Shown: in pieces, positions 45,957-54,738 of the stretch
How the letters are laid out: the number at the start of each line of letters is the position of its first letter
Position numbering within the stretch: position 1 is the first letter of the stretch
Source of the DNA: Psychrobacter glacincola
GTDB lineage: Bacteria > Pseudomonadota > Gammaproteobacteria > Pseudomonadales > Moraxellaceae
NCBI GenBank assembly: GCA_001411745.2
Contig: LIQB01000006.1
Location: forward strand, 34,675 to 98,674
Direction of reading: 5' to 3'
DNA: 64,000 nucleotides
Position numbers and translations under genes: made by a program
Notes under the pieces: generated by a model
What the model saw: only the letters and a program-made list of their open reading frames with translations
What the model was told of the DNA's origin: nothing
The model's database searches: none

Positions 45957-46583
45957 ATGAGCATCCTATCTTTTGTTCTACAAAGATCACCTATCTACCC
46001 TTTACTGACACTGACATTGGCACTGCCATTATTAATAATAAGCGCTGCACATAGCAGCCATGCCGCCAGTTATACCATCAATCCTGCTGGCACCCATGTG
46101 CGCTTTGCCATTGAACGCTTCCAATCCCCTGCCACTGCGGGCGGCTTTTATAATGTCCAAGGTCAACTGCAATATGACTCAAGTTTAAAAACTGGCAATA
46201 TCTCCTTGGTCATTCCGATCAGCTCTCTAAATACGGGAAATAAAGCATTTAACCAGACTTTGACAGGCCCTAGCTTCTTTGATATGCAGCGCTTTCCGTT
46301 GGCACGCTTTGATTCTAACAAATGGTATTTTAGCCAAGACAAATCACGCCCAATGGTCACAAAAGTAGACGGTCATCTAACACTGCATGGCGAAACCCAC
46401 CCTATTAGCTTAACAGCGACTAAGTTTGACTGTTATCTACACCCTACGCTCAAAAAAGATATTTGTGGTGGGGATTTTACGGCGATGATTGATCGCACCA
46501 AATGGAATATCGATAAATATGCGTGGTTTGGCGTCACTAAAAACCTTCATTTAAACATTCAGGTCGAGGCAACCAAACAGTAG
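45957..46583 (+). CDS. YceI-family periplasmic protein
   Basis: 208 residues from the ATG at 45957 (AAAGGA upstream); earlier in-frame starts would add a basic lead that hides the signal peptide. The signal peptide is cleaved near SHAA (about 36). The YceI lipocalin-like barrel follows: SYTINPAGTHVRFAIERF, GNISLVIPISSLNTGNKAFNQTL, FFDMQRFPLARF, VDGHLTLHGETHPISLTATKF. Family members bind isoprenoid lipids. A Cys pair (DCYLH, ICGGDF) is present. Confidence 0.9.
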   Translation: MSILSFVLQRSPIYPLLTLTLALPLLIISAAHSSHAASYTINPAGTHVRFAIERFQSPATAGGFYNVQGQLQYDSSLKTGNISLVIPISSLNTGNKAFNQTLTGPSFFDMQRFPLARFDSNKWYFSQDKSRPMVTKVDGHLTLHGETHPISLTATKFDCYLHPTLKKDICGGDFTAMIDRTKWNIDKYAWFGVTKNLHLNIQVEATKQ

Positions 46584-46638
46584 CAGTCCTTATCAGCATT
46601 AATTTTATGACATTAATTTTTATAGCACTGCTTTTTTA

Positions 46639-46678
46639 GAGACTGTCCTCATTTTAAAAATGGGCTAAAAATAGCTAA
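46639..46678. mobile_element. Rearranged fragment of the 170-bp repeat family
   Basis: TA-GAGACTGTCCTCATTTTAAA is followed by AATGGGCTAAAAATAGCTAA. The first part matches an element end. The second is the complement of the inner right part (TTAGCCATTTTTAGCCC) of the full copies. The result looks like an element with an internal deletion. It overlaps the 3' end of the thioesterase gene and supplies its TAG stop. Confidence 0.65.
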
Positions 46679-47088
46679 CCGTGCTGAGGCGGTACGGAAT
46701 ACGTACCAACCACATGAGCCACCATGTCGCGAGAGCCTTCAGAATAAAGCGCAACCTCGCCAACGATTAGGGTGCGCCCAACTTTCATCAACGTACACTC
46801 AGCGATAATATGTGCTTCTGCTGAGGGTTTGCGCAGGAAGTTAATGGTCAAACTCGTCGTCACCGTTAGTGGCACAATACCTATTTTACCAAGTATCGCC
46901 ACATAGAGAGCCACATCAGCGATGCTCATCAATACTGGTCCAGAGACCGTACCACCGGGACGCAATTCATTGATACCAATATCGTGTGATAAGGTCGAGC
47001 GATTGTCACCGACTGCCTCGATGACACATTTGGTTTGTGGAAATTCCAACGCCATAAAGGCGACAATTTCTTCTTTGGTTGCAGACAT
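46675..47088 (-). CDS. PaaI-like hotdog-fold thioesterase
   Basis: 137 residues from the ATG at 47088, with AAGGAAGGG upstream. Hotdog fold: ELRPGGTVSGPVLMSIADVALYVAI near 41 (the catalytic-region helix with Asp), then TTSLTINFLRKPSAEAHIIAEC and VGEVALYSEGSRDMVAHVVGTYSVP. The family hydrolyses aryl- or acyl-CoA. It follows the DUF3124 gene by 29 bp. Its last codon and TAG lie inside a repeat fragment, so the original C-terminus may have been altered. Confidence 0.85.
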   Translation of the reverse strand: MSATKEEIVAFMALEFPQTKCVIEAVGDNRSTLSHDIGINELRPGGTVSGPVLMSIADVALYVAILGKIGIVPLTVTTSLTINFLRKPSAEAHIIAECTLMKVGRTLIVGEVALYSEGSRDMVAHVVGTYSVPPQHG

Positions 47089-47117
47089 ATCCCTTCCTTG
47101 GATTTTATTATCCTTAA

Positions 47118-47660
47118 TCAATGCACCACTGGCGTACCTTCTGTACTAAATGCAAAGCCTTTATTGCTAAAATTACCGATCATCACCGCCTCAATGACAG
47201 GCTTGACCGTCTCGTCTATCCCTTCGACTTCGATGATAAAGTTGGCGCCCGATCCGCCTTTATCCTCTTCTTTTTCGACGATATAATTGAGCGTAGCCAT
47301 TGCTGGAAGCTCAATCGGTTTGGTTAAATAGGATTTTATAAAGGTTCCATCAGTGCCATAGTAGTCAATTTTATTGATATACAGCGATTTTTTTAGCGTG
47401 GTATTGCGTACACTCAAAGTCGCTGATAGCAAGACTTTACGATTGTCTCTATCGGTATAGATGTCAGAATAAATGGGCACATAAAAGGTTTGTTTATAGG
47501 CAAACTGGCTACGATCAACCGCTGTTGTCATCTCCAGCTCTTGAATGGGGTCTTGATGTTTTTCTGAATACAACACGTTCGGGTCTTGCGGCGTCTGATC
47601 ACAGCCTGACAACAATGCCATCGTCGCAAGCAACAAGATGGATATAGTGCGCTTACTCAT
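47118..47660 (-). CDS. DUF3124 lipoprotein
   Basis: 180 residues. Lipobox LSGC with Cys20. The mature part has the DUF3124 pattern: YVPIYSDIYTDRDNRKVLLSAT, SVRNTTLKKSLYINKIDYYGTDG, and GGSGANFIIEVEG...PVIEAVMIG. A beta-sandwich periplasmic protein of unknown role. It lies 43 bp after the ktrA-like gene on the same strand and could be transcribed with it. Confidence 0.8.
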   Translation of the reverse strand: MSKRTISILLLATMALLSGCDQTPQDPNVLYSEKHQDPIQELEMTTAVDRSQFAYKQTFYVPIYSDIYTDRDNRKVLLSATLSVRNTTLKKSLYINKIDYYGTDGTFIKSYLTKPIELPAMATLNYIVEKEEDKGGSGANFIIEVEGIDETVKPVIEAVMIGNFSNKGFAFSTEGTPVVH

Positions 47661-47703
47661 AAGTTTCCCCTTTGCCTTTTCATGTCACGGCTGTTGCAAA
47701 TTT

Positions 47704-48405
47704 TTATTTGATTTTCACACCGACACTACGCAGAAACTCGTTGATATGCTTGTTAGCACCGTAGATGACCAATACGTCTTTCTCTTGCAATACTTGCTCA
47801 GGCTCAGCCAAACCTTTAATACTAGGCTTACTTTGCGTACGACCAAAGCTGTCTTCATAATACTCATAGCGCAGGGTACTAAGCAATCGAATATTGAACT
47901 TTTGCTCCAATTGCAAGTCATCAACGGTCTGACCAATCAACGACTTGGGAATGCTAATCTCTACCATACTGAAATGATCACTCAACTCAAACGAGTCGAC
48001 GAAATAACGTAGCGACAGCCGTTTGGCCCAGCGATTGGCCGCCTCTTTTTCAGGGTGGATAAGGTCGTCCACACCGATAGCTTGCAACACTTTTTCGTGC
48101 AATGGATTAATACTACGACTGATCAAACGTTTTGCTTTGAGAGTTTTAAATAATGCCGTCGCCATGACGTTTGCGCCTTGGTCTTCACCGATTGCGACAA
48201 TAACGATATCGGTGTCGACAATCGGTAAACCATTGACGGTATATTCATCCGTGGCATCCATACAGATGGTATGAGAGATGACTTCCTTATACGCCTCAAC
48301 CTTTTGCATGCTACTGTCAATGGCAATCACTTCGTGCCCCTGACGGGTCAACGCCATGCCTAGCGATGAGCCAAAGTTCCCTAACCCTACGATGATATAT
48401 TTCAT
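47704..48405 (-). CDS. ktrA: Potassium channel regulatory subunit KtrA/TrkA type
   Basis: 233 residues, one RCK unit. The Rossmann fold starts MKYIIVGLGNFGSSLGMALTRQ; the nucleotide-binding Asp is at IAIDSS and a second site at ICMDATDE. RCK_C covers about 135-225. It is half the length of E. coli TrkA (458, two units), so KtrA-like: a gating ring of single units binding ATP or NADH. Encoded 56 bp after the KtrB/TrkH-type channel gene. Confidence 0.88.
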   Translation of the reverse strand: MKYIIVGLGNFGSSLGMALTRQGHEVIAIDSSMQKVEAYKEVISHTICMDATDEYTVNGLPIVDTDIVIVAIGEDQGANVMATALFKTLKAKRLISRSINPLHEKVLQAIGVDDLIHPEKEAANRWAKRLSLRYFVDSFELSDHFSMVEISIPKSLIGQTVDDLQLEQKFNIRLLSTLRYEYYEDSFGRTQSKPSIKGLAEPEQVLQEKDVLVIYGANKHINEFLRSVGVKIK

Positions 48406-48461
48406 AACCTTATTAACCTTTTTCAGTATTTTTAATGATGAAATGGCTTATTTACGACCAT

Positions 48462-50222
48462 TTAATTGATCGTGATTTCTTCAGTTGGATAGCGATAATT
48501 GCGCTGGCGTCTATTTTTAAGTAGGGCAATAAAGATGGTCAACATGCTGACACGCCCAACAAACATAATGACTGACACCACCATTTTGCTAAAATCTGAT
48601 AATTCTGTCGTCAAATTCAGACTTAATCCCACCGTGCTGTAAGCTGAAAAACACTCAAAAACCACCTTGATTAAATCAAGCTCCGGTTGATCATAGCTGA
48701 TGAGCGTCACGCCCATACCGATGACCAATAAAGACAGCCACATAATAGAAAATGCACGGCGAATTGAGATGTCAGCAATCTGGCGCTTAAAGACCTCAAC
48801 GTTGGTCTGACCACGTGCCAAACTCAAAGTGTTTAACAGTGCAATCGCAAACGTACTGGTTTTGATACCACCGCCCGTCGAGTTTGGCGAGGCACCAATC
48901 CACATCAAAAATATCGTCAACATAATCGTGGGAAACGCGAGTTCCCCCATGTCGATGGTATTAAATCCTGCGGTTCGCGGCGTGGCAGCAGTAAACAGCC
49001 CTGTGACAAGCTTACCGAAAAAACTGCGATGGTCTGCCAGCACATTGTTATATTCAAATATCATCACACCGATGAGACCTACCAACAATAAAGCGCCCGT
49101 CGTAATCAAGGTTATGCGGCTATTAATATTGAGCAACCATGGTCGATAAATATAACGCTGATCATGGCGATAGATCAGGCGCTCGGCACGATCACGCAAA
49201 TAACGCAGCACATTGACCACAATGACAAAACCCATACCACCAAAGATAAAGGTCGTGGCGATAATCAGTTGTAATGGGTAATTAAAACGTAGCGCGTCAT
49301 CATACATGCCAGCGCTAAATGTAGAAAATCCAGCATTACAGAACGCAGAAATTGCATGGAAAACAGAGAAGAATAACTGCTCAGACCAATCCATATCTGG
49401 TATGTCATAAATACTGATATAAATGAGTGCCGCAGCCACTGCCTCAACGGCAAACGTCACATATAAGATAGATTTGAGGGTCGATACCACATCACCCATG
49501 CCGCGCATGTAAGACATCTCACTGATGCTCGCCTGCGTCTCATAACTGACACCGCCCTTAAAGAAATAACTAAAATACGTCACAAAGGTCAAAATACCCA
49601 ATCCGCCGATCTGTATCAGCCCCATGATAATGACTTGCCCAAAAGTTGTGAAATAAGTCGCCGTATCTACCACGATAAGACCAGTCACACAGACGGCACT
49701 GGTCGCGGTAAAGAGCGCATCAATAAAAGACAGCGGCTGCGTCGTTGCATTGGGCATCATCAGTAGCAATGCACCGACCAATACCAATGACAGGAAGCTT
49801 AAGATAAAAAACTGCGCAGGGTTTAAAAAGGTACGATTGAGATTAAAATCATGGTCAGATATTTCACGAATAAAGGTCACAAAGACGGCAATTTTGATGG
49901 CAACGAAGCCATCAACAGCGACCGACATCCCAGAGCGCACCAAATCAGTGAAATGTGCTACCAGTAAAATGACAATCGCGATACTGGTCAGTAAGTCAAA
50001 GACCGCGACTTTATTTAGGGTCAGTGGCTTTTTGCTATAGATGTAACGACCTGCCGTCACAACAAAGCCTAAAAAAATAATCGCCAGATAAAAAATATGG
50101 AAAACCTGTTGTAGCCACATCGGCAGCGTGAAACCACTGTCTAATAAAGCAATGGCTACGCCGATAATACTAATGACAATCGTGACATTATTTAACAATC
50201 GATAACGCTTGGCTGCATGCAT
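48462..50222 (-). CDS. ktrB: Potassium uptake channel, TrkH/KtrB family
   Basis: 586 residues. Four repeated membrane-pore-membrane units. Pore blocks with selectivity Gly are TATSAVCVTGLIVVDTATYF, HAISAFCNAGFSTFSAG, TAATPRTAGFNTIDMGE and ECFSAYSTVGLSLNL. An extra N-terminal membrane part (to about 130) makes it longer than typical KtrB (about 450). Forms a pair with the RCK subunit downstream. The sodium-dependent KtrAB type is inferred from the single-RCK partner. Confidence 0.87.
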   Translation of the reverse strand: MHAAKRYRLLNNVTIVISIIGVAIALLDSGFTLPMWLQQVFHIFYLAIIFLGFVVTAGRYIYSKKPLTLNKVAVFDLLTSIAIVILLVAHFTDLVRSGMSVAVDGFVAIKIAVFVTFIREISDHDFNLNRTFLNPAQFFILSFLSLVLVGALLLMMPNATTQPLSFIDALFTATSAVCVTGLIVVDTATYFTTFGQVIIMGLIQIGGLGILTFVTYFSYFFKGGVSYETQASISEMSYMRGMGDVVSTLKSILYVTFAVEAVAAALIYISIYDIPDMDWSEQLFFSVFHAISAFCNAGFSTFSAGMYDDALRFNYPLQLIIATTFIFGGMGFVIVVNVLRYLRDRAERLIYRHDQRYIYRPWLLNINSRITLITTGALLLVGLIGVMIFEYNNVLADHRSFFGKLVTGLFTAATPRTAGFNTIDMGELAFPTIMLTIFLMWIGASPNSTGGGIKTSTFAIALLNTLSLARGQTNVEVFKRQIADISIRRAFSIMWLSLLVIGMGVTLISYDQPELDLIKVVFECFSAYSTVGLSLNLTTELSDFSKMVVSVIMFVGRVSMLTIFIALLKNRRQRNYRYPTEEITIN

Positions 50223-50611
50223 CGCCCTAATCCATGATAGGAATAACCACGATATTTATACTCCTTTTTTGTGTTACTCACAAAAACTGATTTCAGATAA
50301 TCGTAACCAATTATGATGCCCTGTTGAACACTCATACCTAGCCATGCTGATTGCTAAAATGGCTGTAGATAAATTATAGATTGGCAGTAACGGTAATATT
50401 TACGTTTTAACGAGGTTTTTTGAGGTTGGATTAGATAAAAAATGATCACTGTGAGGGTCGCATAGTGACATTTTTAAATAGTGGCATTTCTATATAGCGA
50501 CATTTTTACATGGCTACATTTTTGGATAGTTGCAGTGCAAACATATGCCCTAGTAAGTTCATTAGTTTATAGGTTGGCGTATTTATGAGCGCTATATCCT
50601 AATGGTCATCT
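50223..50611. other. 389-bp intergenic region
   Basis: This is the upstream region of ktrB (minus strand) and the downstream region of the EamA gene. It holds a tandem repeat (50462-50537) and, at 50318-50333, GCCCTGTTGAACACTC, a decayed end of the 265-bp repeat family (13 of 16 matching). No gene seen. Confidence 0.6.
50462..50537. repeat. 16-bp imperfect tandem repeat
   Basis: Nearly five units start ATAGTGACATTTTTAA, ATAGTGGCATTTCTAT, ATAGCGACATTTTTAC, ATGGCTACATTTTTGG and ATAGTTGCAGTG. Divergence between units suggests an older expansion than the repeat after rluF. Confidence 0.85.
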
Positions 50612-51553
50612 TTACCTAGTTTCTGTCGATGTGGTCGCCATTTTCACCCCGCCCCATGTTACCAAACCAACGCCCAGTGCGATCAATGAAGCACCCAAAA
50701 ACAACCCTTCTGGCGGCATCTCACCCTGCAAAAAAATAGCCACTGGCACACCGACAACTGCGCCGACCGAACCTAATAAACTTAATAAAACAGGACCGCC
50801 GGTTTTTTGTAATAAAAACAACAATAAGAACTGACCCGCAAATACGGCGGCTTGTATGCCAATCAAACCTAGCGGCAACCAGTCTAGCGGCATATTCACT
50901 GAAAAATTAGGCAATACACTAAATGACAGCAGCAATAGCGAAGCCGCGATTAGCATACCTGGCGCGAGTGCACTGGGCGATGCCTTATCAGGCCAGCGTA
51001 AGGTGCGATATATATTACCAATAGCCAATAATACTGGCCCGCAAAGCGCGATCAAAATCCAAAAAGTACTGGCGTCTGGCGTCGAAAACTTACGCACTGC
51101 CAATACTCCTGCGCCAAGAAGCGCCGCGGCCACACCCAAAGCACGGACGATATTAAATCGCTCCATCCGCAGTGCCAATGCGCCAAGATAAGTCAGCAAT
51201 GGTGGAAGCGAGATAATGAGCGCGACGAAACCTGCACCCACATGTGGAATAGCCGAAAACAGTAGTAAATTAGAACCAGCAACACTGATGAGCGCGGCCA
51301 CAAAATAGTATTCAAAGCTACGCGCATTTAAGGGAGGTAATTCGTGCCGTATTAATGCAACGATCAATAAAATAGCAGCAGCGCCCGTGATGGACCAAAA
51401 GAGAAATGCCAGTGGTGTAATACCTATCTCACCAGCATATTTTGCCAAATTGGTAGAAATACCAATCAGACCTCCTCCGCCTAACAAGCAAGCGAAAGGG
51501 ATGAGCCATGTGCTGGTGTTGCGAGAAGCTTGCTGTTCTAAAGACTCACTCAT
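50612..51553 (-). CDS. EamA-type drug/metabolite transporter
   Basis: 313 residues from the ATG at 51553. Ten membrane helices in two EamA repeats (about 15-150 and 165-305), as shown by FLFWSITGAAAILLIVALI and PVLLSLLGSVGAVVGVPVAIFLQGE. The substrate is unknown; relatives export amino acids or metabolites. It overlaps the amine-oxidase gene by 8 bases (ATGAGTGA), so the two are translationally coupled and may act on one compound class. Confidence 0.85.
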   Translation of the reverse strand: MSESLEQQASRNTSTWLIPFACLLGGGGLIGISTNLAKYAGEIGITPLAFLFWSITGAAAILLIVALIRHELPPLNARSFEYYFVAALISVAGSNLLLFSAIPHVGAGFVALIISLPPLLTYLGALALRMERFNIVRALGVAAALLGAGVLAVRKFSTPDASTFWILIALCGPVLLAIGNIYRTLRWPDKASPSALAPGMLIAASLLLLSFSVLPNFSVNMPLDWLPLGLIGIQAAVFAGQFLLLFLLQKTGGPVLLSLLGSVGAVVGVPVAIFLQGEMPPEGLFLGASLIALGVGLVTWGGVKMATTSTETR

Positions 51554-52742
51554 CAACTATCCCATTGGATGGTGACGCTGATGACGATAGCGCATCAGAC
51601 AAACCTAAATCTAAACCCTGTACCGCCTTATATGCTGCATCGATAGCACCAGCAATATAACCAGGGAACGCGTCTGACCATTCACTAGCACTGCCCGTTA
51701 GGCAGTTTTGCCATGCACCTGTATTTGGCTTGGCGTTCGGTGCGACAGCATGTTGACCTGCGCCACTGGCATCAGCAGGCGTCGCGGTCAATGAATCTTG
51801 CGCCCAGTCTTTCAGATATTCAGCCGTTGGCGTCTCTGCCTGTGCGCCAAATAAACGTACCAACTGCGCTCGGCAATGGGCTTTTAGCTCCATTTCTGAG
51901 ACGCTTTGACGGACATGAGCAGGAACCCCAAAAAAGCCAAACAATGCACCTTCGCCCTCTACCAAGGACGCATCATGAATCTCAGTAAGTGGCCCTATTG
52001 CACTTCTCGCTGACCCTGATAATCCTTGATTGCGCCAAAAGGGTGAATCATAAACCGCCACATATTTGGCATGTGGCGCCATCCATGTCGCGGTCTCTTG
52101 CAACTCTGCCACCAAATCCTGCGGTAAAGTCGGTTCAAACTTGATGTTACTCGCCGCCAAACGAGGCGGTAGCGCAAGGAGCACATGCTGCGCGTGATAA
52201 GTAGTTATTTGACCAGCTGTCATCTGTTCAGAGCTGCATTCGCTCTCTATGTCGATATAGTGATCAGTCTTGATTACACGCTTTACGATTTGCCCCGTGA
52301 TAATGCGCGTAGGATTTAAGCGCGCATACAGAGCATCAATGAGCGCTGCCATACCACCGACGAGACGCATAGACGGTGGCGAACTTTGATAGCCTTGGGT
52401 ACGGATAGGTAACTGATTGGCAGCACGTTCAACCATCATATCGCCGTCCTCGAATTGCGCAAAACGTGGTAAATTCAACATTTCAATAAGACTGCTCAAC
52501 TGCGGCTGATAATCTGGCCAAAACCACGATGGCCCTAAATCAAAGCCATCGTTTGATTCTTCATGATCGACACTTTGTCTACTAGCATTCTGATCTACTG
52601 ATGATTTCGCAACAGTGATGCGCCCGCCCAATCTCTCACGCGCCTCAAGCAATATATAATCGATGCCTCGTTGCTCTAACAAAAACGCTGCATATAAGCC
52701 ACTCAAGCCACCACCGATAATTACAATAGGTAGGTTTTGCAT
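51546..52742 (-). CDS. FAD-dependent flavin amine oxidase
   Basis: 398 residues. The FAD fold starts LPIVIIGGGLSGLYAAFLLEQRG, then LLEARERLGGRI at 31-42. A substrate-domain block is DLGPSWFWPDYQP near 72, and the C-terminal flavin block is WSDAFPGYIAGAIDAAYKAV near 355 with the usual 'G...GA..SG' helix. Members oxidise amines or related compounds. Loops are shorter than in monoamine oxidases. Upstream member of a two-gene unit with the EamA transporter. Confidence 0.85.
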   Translation of the reverse strand: MQNLPIVIIGGGLSGLYAAFLLEQRGIDYILLEARERLGGRITVAKSSVDQNASRQSVDHEESNDGFDLGPSWFWPDYQPQLSSLIEMLNLPRFAQFEDGDMMVERAANQLPIRTQGYQSSPPSMRLVGGMAALIDALYARLNPTRIITGQIVKRVIKTDHYIDIESECSSEQMTAGQITTYHAQHVLLALPPRLAASNIKFEPTLPQDLVAELQETATWMAPHAKYVAVYDSPFWRNQGLSGSARSAIGPLTEIHDASLVEGEGALFGFFGVPAHVRQSVSEMELKAHCRAQLVRLFGAQAETPTAEYLKDWAQDSLTATPADASGAGQHAVAPNAKPNTGAWQNCLTGSASEWSDAFPGYIAGAIDAAYKAVQGLDLGLSDALSSSASPSNGIVDE

Positions 52743-52784
52743 AACAAATCATTCCTGCTTAGTTGAAGCTATTCAGTATTGAGA

Positions 52785-53207
52785 TTATTCAGCCAACAAC
52801 TTGGTAAGCAGCTCGTCTATCTCAACCTTAAACTCTTTATCTTCAATCTTATTAGCCGTAATTTTGGCATTCTGTAGACTTTGAATAGCCGCTTCTTTGT
52901 TACCTGTCTCAAGCTGTAACACTGCCATAGAAAAAGCAATCGACGACAGATGATCTTTTGAATTAATCGCAGTCGCTTTGGCTAAGGCCTTGTCATAAAT
53001 AACTAAGGCTTCGTCTAAATCTTCAGTAAAGTCAGCCAATGTTTCCCACTGTTCTGGATGGTCTTTATCGGTATTTTCATTATCGTTACAAATGGCTTCT
53101 AATTCAGCATAAAACCCATCAAATGCTGCTTGATTGCCTATACGATCAGCTTCCAATAACTCTTCAGCTAAAGTATAAATTGCTTTATAAATTTTGGTAT
53201 TAATCAT
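52785..53207 (-). CDS. Helical TPR-like protein, unknown function
   Basis: 140 residues, cytoplasmic, acidic. Two or three helix-turn-helix units resembling TPR: DEALVIYDKALAKATAINSKD and AFSMAVLQLETGNKEAAIQSL. Likely a protein-binding scaffold. It lies 43 bp upstream of the amine-oxidase gene, same strand, so it may be in its operon. Confidence 0.7.
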   Translation of the reverse strand: MINTKIYKAIYTLAEELLEADRIGNQAAFDGFYAELEAICNDNENTDKDHPEQWETLADFTEDLDEALVIYDKALAKATAINSKDHLSSIAFSMAVLQLETGNKEAAIQSLQNAKITANKIEDKEFKVEIDELLTKLLAE

Positions 53208-53338
53208 TGCTCATAACCTTTTATGAATTAGGATCTATGGTACTTGTTTTTCAGCCAAGAGTACTTGGCGAATATTACTTGGTAAACAGTGCTTAGCTGG
53301 GATTATAACGCAATTCCACTAGCCAAAATGACTGACAC

Positions 53339-53376
53339 AAAAAAAGGATGCGATAGTCGATATCACACCCTTTTTA
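53339..53376. terminator. Imperfect terminator hairpin
   Basis: AAAAAGGATGCGATA pairs with TATCACACCCTTTTT with two mismatches around a short loop, ending in T residues. It lies between two minus-strand genes and would end the DsrE-like lipoprotein transcript. Confidence 0.7.
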
Positions 53377-53407
53377 TTCATCAAACTACTAATTATTGTT
53401 TATCTGC

Positions 53408-53893
53408 TTAAAAGCTCATTATCTTGGTGGTTTGATCGACCATTAACGCTCCGATATCAGCAGGATCAGCAGCACTCACGCCGTCAATCAGTGCCGACTG
53501 GTCAATACCCTTACCCGGTAGATAAAGTGCACAAACCTCAACCTTGGTATTGGTATTTTTCATAACCATTTGCATCAAACCCTGTGGGCTGATATTTTTA
53601 GGCGGTTGCGCTGTGGTCACACTTTTGGGTGCGTCACGGAGTGCCATATCACCGGCTGGACCGCAGAGCAATACTCGAGTATTGGCACCTTGCTGCGCTG
53701 ATTGCATGGTCAGTACCATCGACATGAGCTGCACTTGAGCATCCTCTGATGTCACATTAATCAACATCGATGGCGTCGGTTTTTTAATATCAGGAATGAC
53801 GTCACTCTTTTGTGACATGGCATTGGTCGCTGTACAGCCAACCATCAGTGAGGCGGCGCTTATAGCAAGTGCAGTTGCAACTATCCGTTTCAT
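53408..53893 (-). CDS. DsrE-like lipoprotein
   Basis: 161 residues from the second of two adjacent ATGs (53893), best spaced from GGAGAAG; the upstream in-frame ATG overlaps the ribosome site. Lipobox MVGC with Cys20. The rest resembles the DsrE/DsrF fold: MLINVTSEDAQVQLMSMVLTMQSA, VLLCGPAGDMALRDAP, and VEVCALYLPGKGIDQSALIDGVS. The Cys in VEVCALYLP matches the sulfur-carrying position of many DsrE proteins. A periplasmic sulfur-relay or redox role is inferred. Confidence 0.75.
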   Translation of the reverse strand: MKRIVATALAISAASLMVGCTATNAMSQKSDVIPDIKKPTPSMLINVTSEDAQVQLMSMVLTMQSAQQGANTRVLLCGPAGDMALRDAPKSVTTAQPPKNISPQGLMQMVMKNTNTKVEVCALYLPGKGIDQSALIDGVSAADPADIGALMVDQTTKIMSF

Positions 53894-54056
53894 CATCTTC
53901 TCCATTTATCAACAATCATTAAAATCATTGTTATTAAATTATACACTAAAATATATTAATAAAAGGTATAATATTATTTATGATAAGAAAATTATGATAA
54001 GAAATACAATCTGTGGCGTATCCTCATTTTGAGAAGAAAAGAATACAGCACTGCGA

Positions 54057-54548
54057 TCAACTCAATTCGCGCCAGTGCAACCACAACCGCGTATCAAGCT
54101 CAAACTGATGATACTCTGGCTCCATATGACAGCATAATTGATAAAAAGCTTTGTTGTGCTCATGCTCTTTAAAATGCGCCAACTCATGCACGACAATCAT
54201 GCGCAAAAACTCAGGCGGCGCTTCTTGAAACAAGCTGGCTACCGTGATGCTGTTATGCGATTTGAGCTTGCTGCCCTGTATGCGAGACTGGGTGGTATGA
54301 ATACCTAGCGCATGTTTGAGGACCGTTAATTTACTGCTATAGCTGACATTCGATAGCTGTCCCACTTTGCGCATATACTGGTTTTTTATCTCATTGATAT
54401 ACTGATAAAGCGCCTTATCACTTTTTATTTGGTGCTGAGTGGGATACTTTTTTTCTAGATATGCGCCCAATTTACCATCGCTAATCAGCAATGCCGCTTG
54501 GGTTTGAACTTGCTCAGAATAATGAGCGATGTACTTTAATGTGGTCAC
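54057..54548 (-). CDS. YgjP-type (DUF45, M48-like) metallopeptidase
   Basis: 163 residues, as for E. coli YgjP (167). The zinc motif reads RMIVVHELAHFKEHEHNKAFY (HExxH plus a later His), followed by CCHMEPEYHQFELDTRLWL, diagnostic for this group. Cytoplasmic. Closely related proteins are annotated as putative metal-dependent hydrolases with unclear substrate. It overlaps no neighbour. Confidence 0.9.
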   Translation of the reverse strand: MTTLKYIAHYSEQVQTQAALLISDGKLGAYLEKKYPTQHQIKSDKALYQYINEIKNQYMRKVGQLSNVSYSSKLTVLKHALGIHTTQSRIQGSKLKSHNSITVASLFQEAPPEFLRMIVVHELAHFKEHEHNKAFYQLCCHMEPEYHQFELDTRLWLHWRELS

Positions 54549-54642
54549 AAACTTATCCTTTGCTAATATTTCGAAACTGATAATCCGAAACGTATCTTTA
54601 TATATTTTACCCTATATCTACTTATTTTATTTTTCATAAAAC

Positions 54643-54678
54643 AACCCCATAAGCTGCATTCAACTTATGGGGTTATTT
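54643..54678 (-). terminator. Strong terminator after betT
   Basis: The perfect 11-bp stem AACCCCATAAG / CTTATGGGGTT encloses a 10-nt loop. The minus strand has an A/T-rich tail. It ends the betT transcript. Confidence 0.85.
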
Positions 54679-54738
54679 CTTACCATATTTTTACTTAAGT
54701 GTTTTTACTTAAATATTCAGGACGCGTTGATAAATCAA

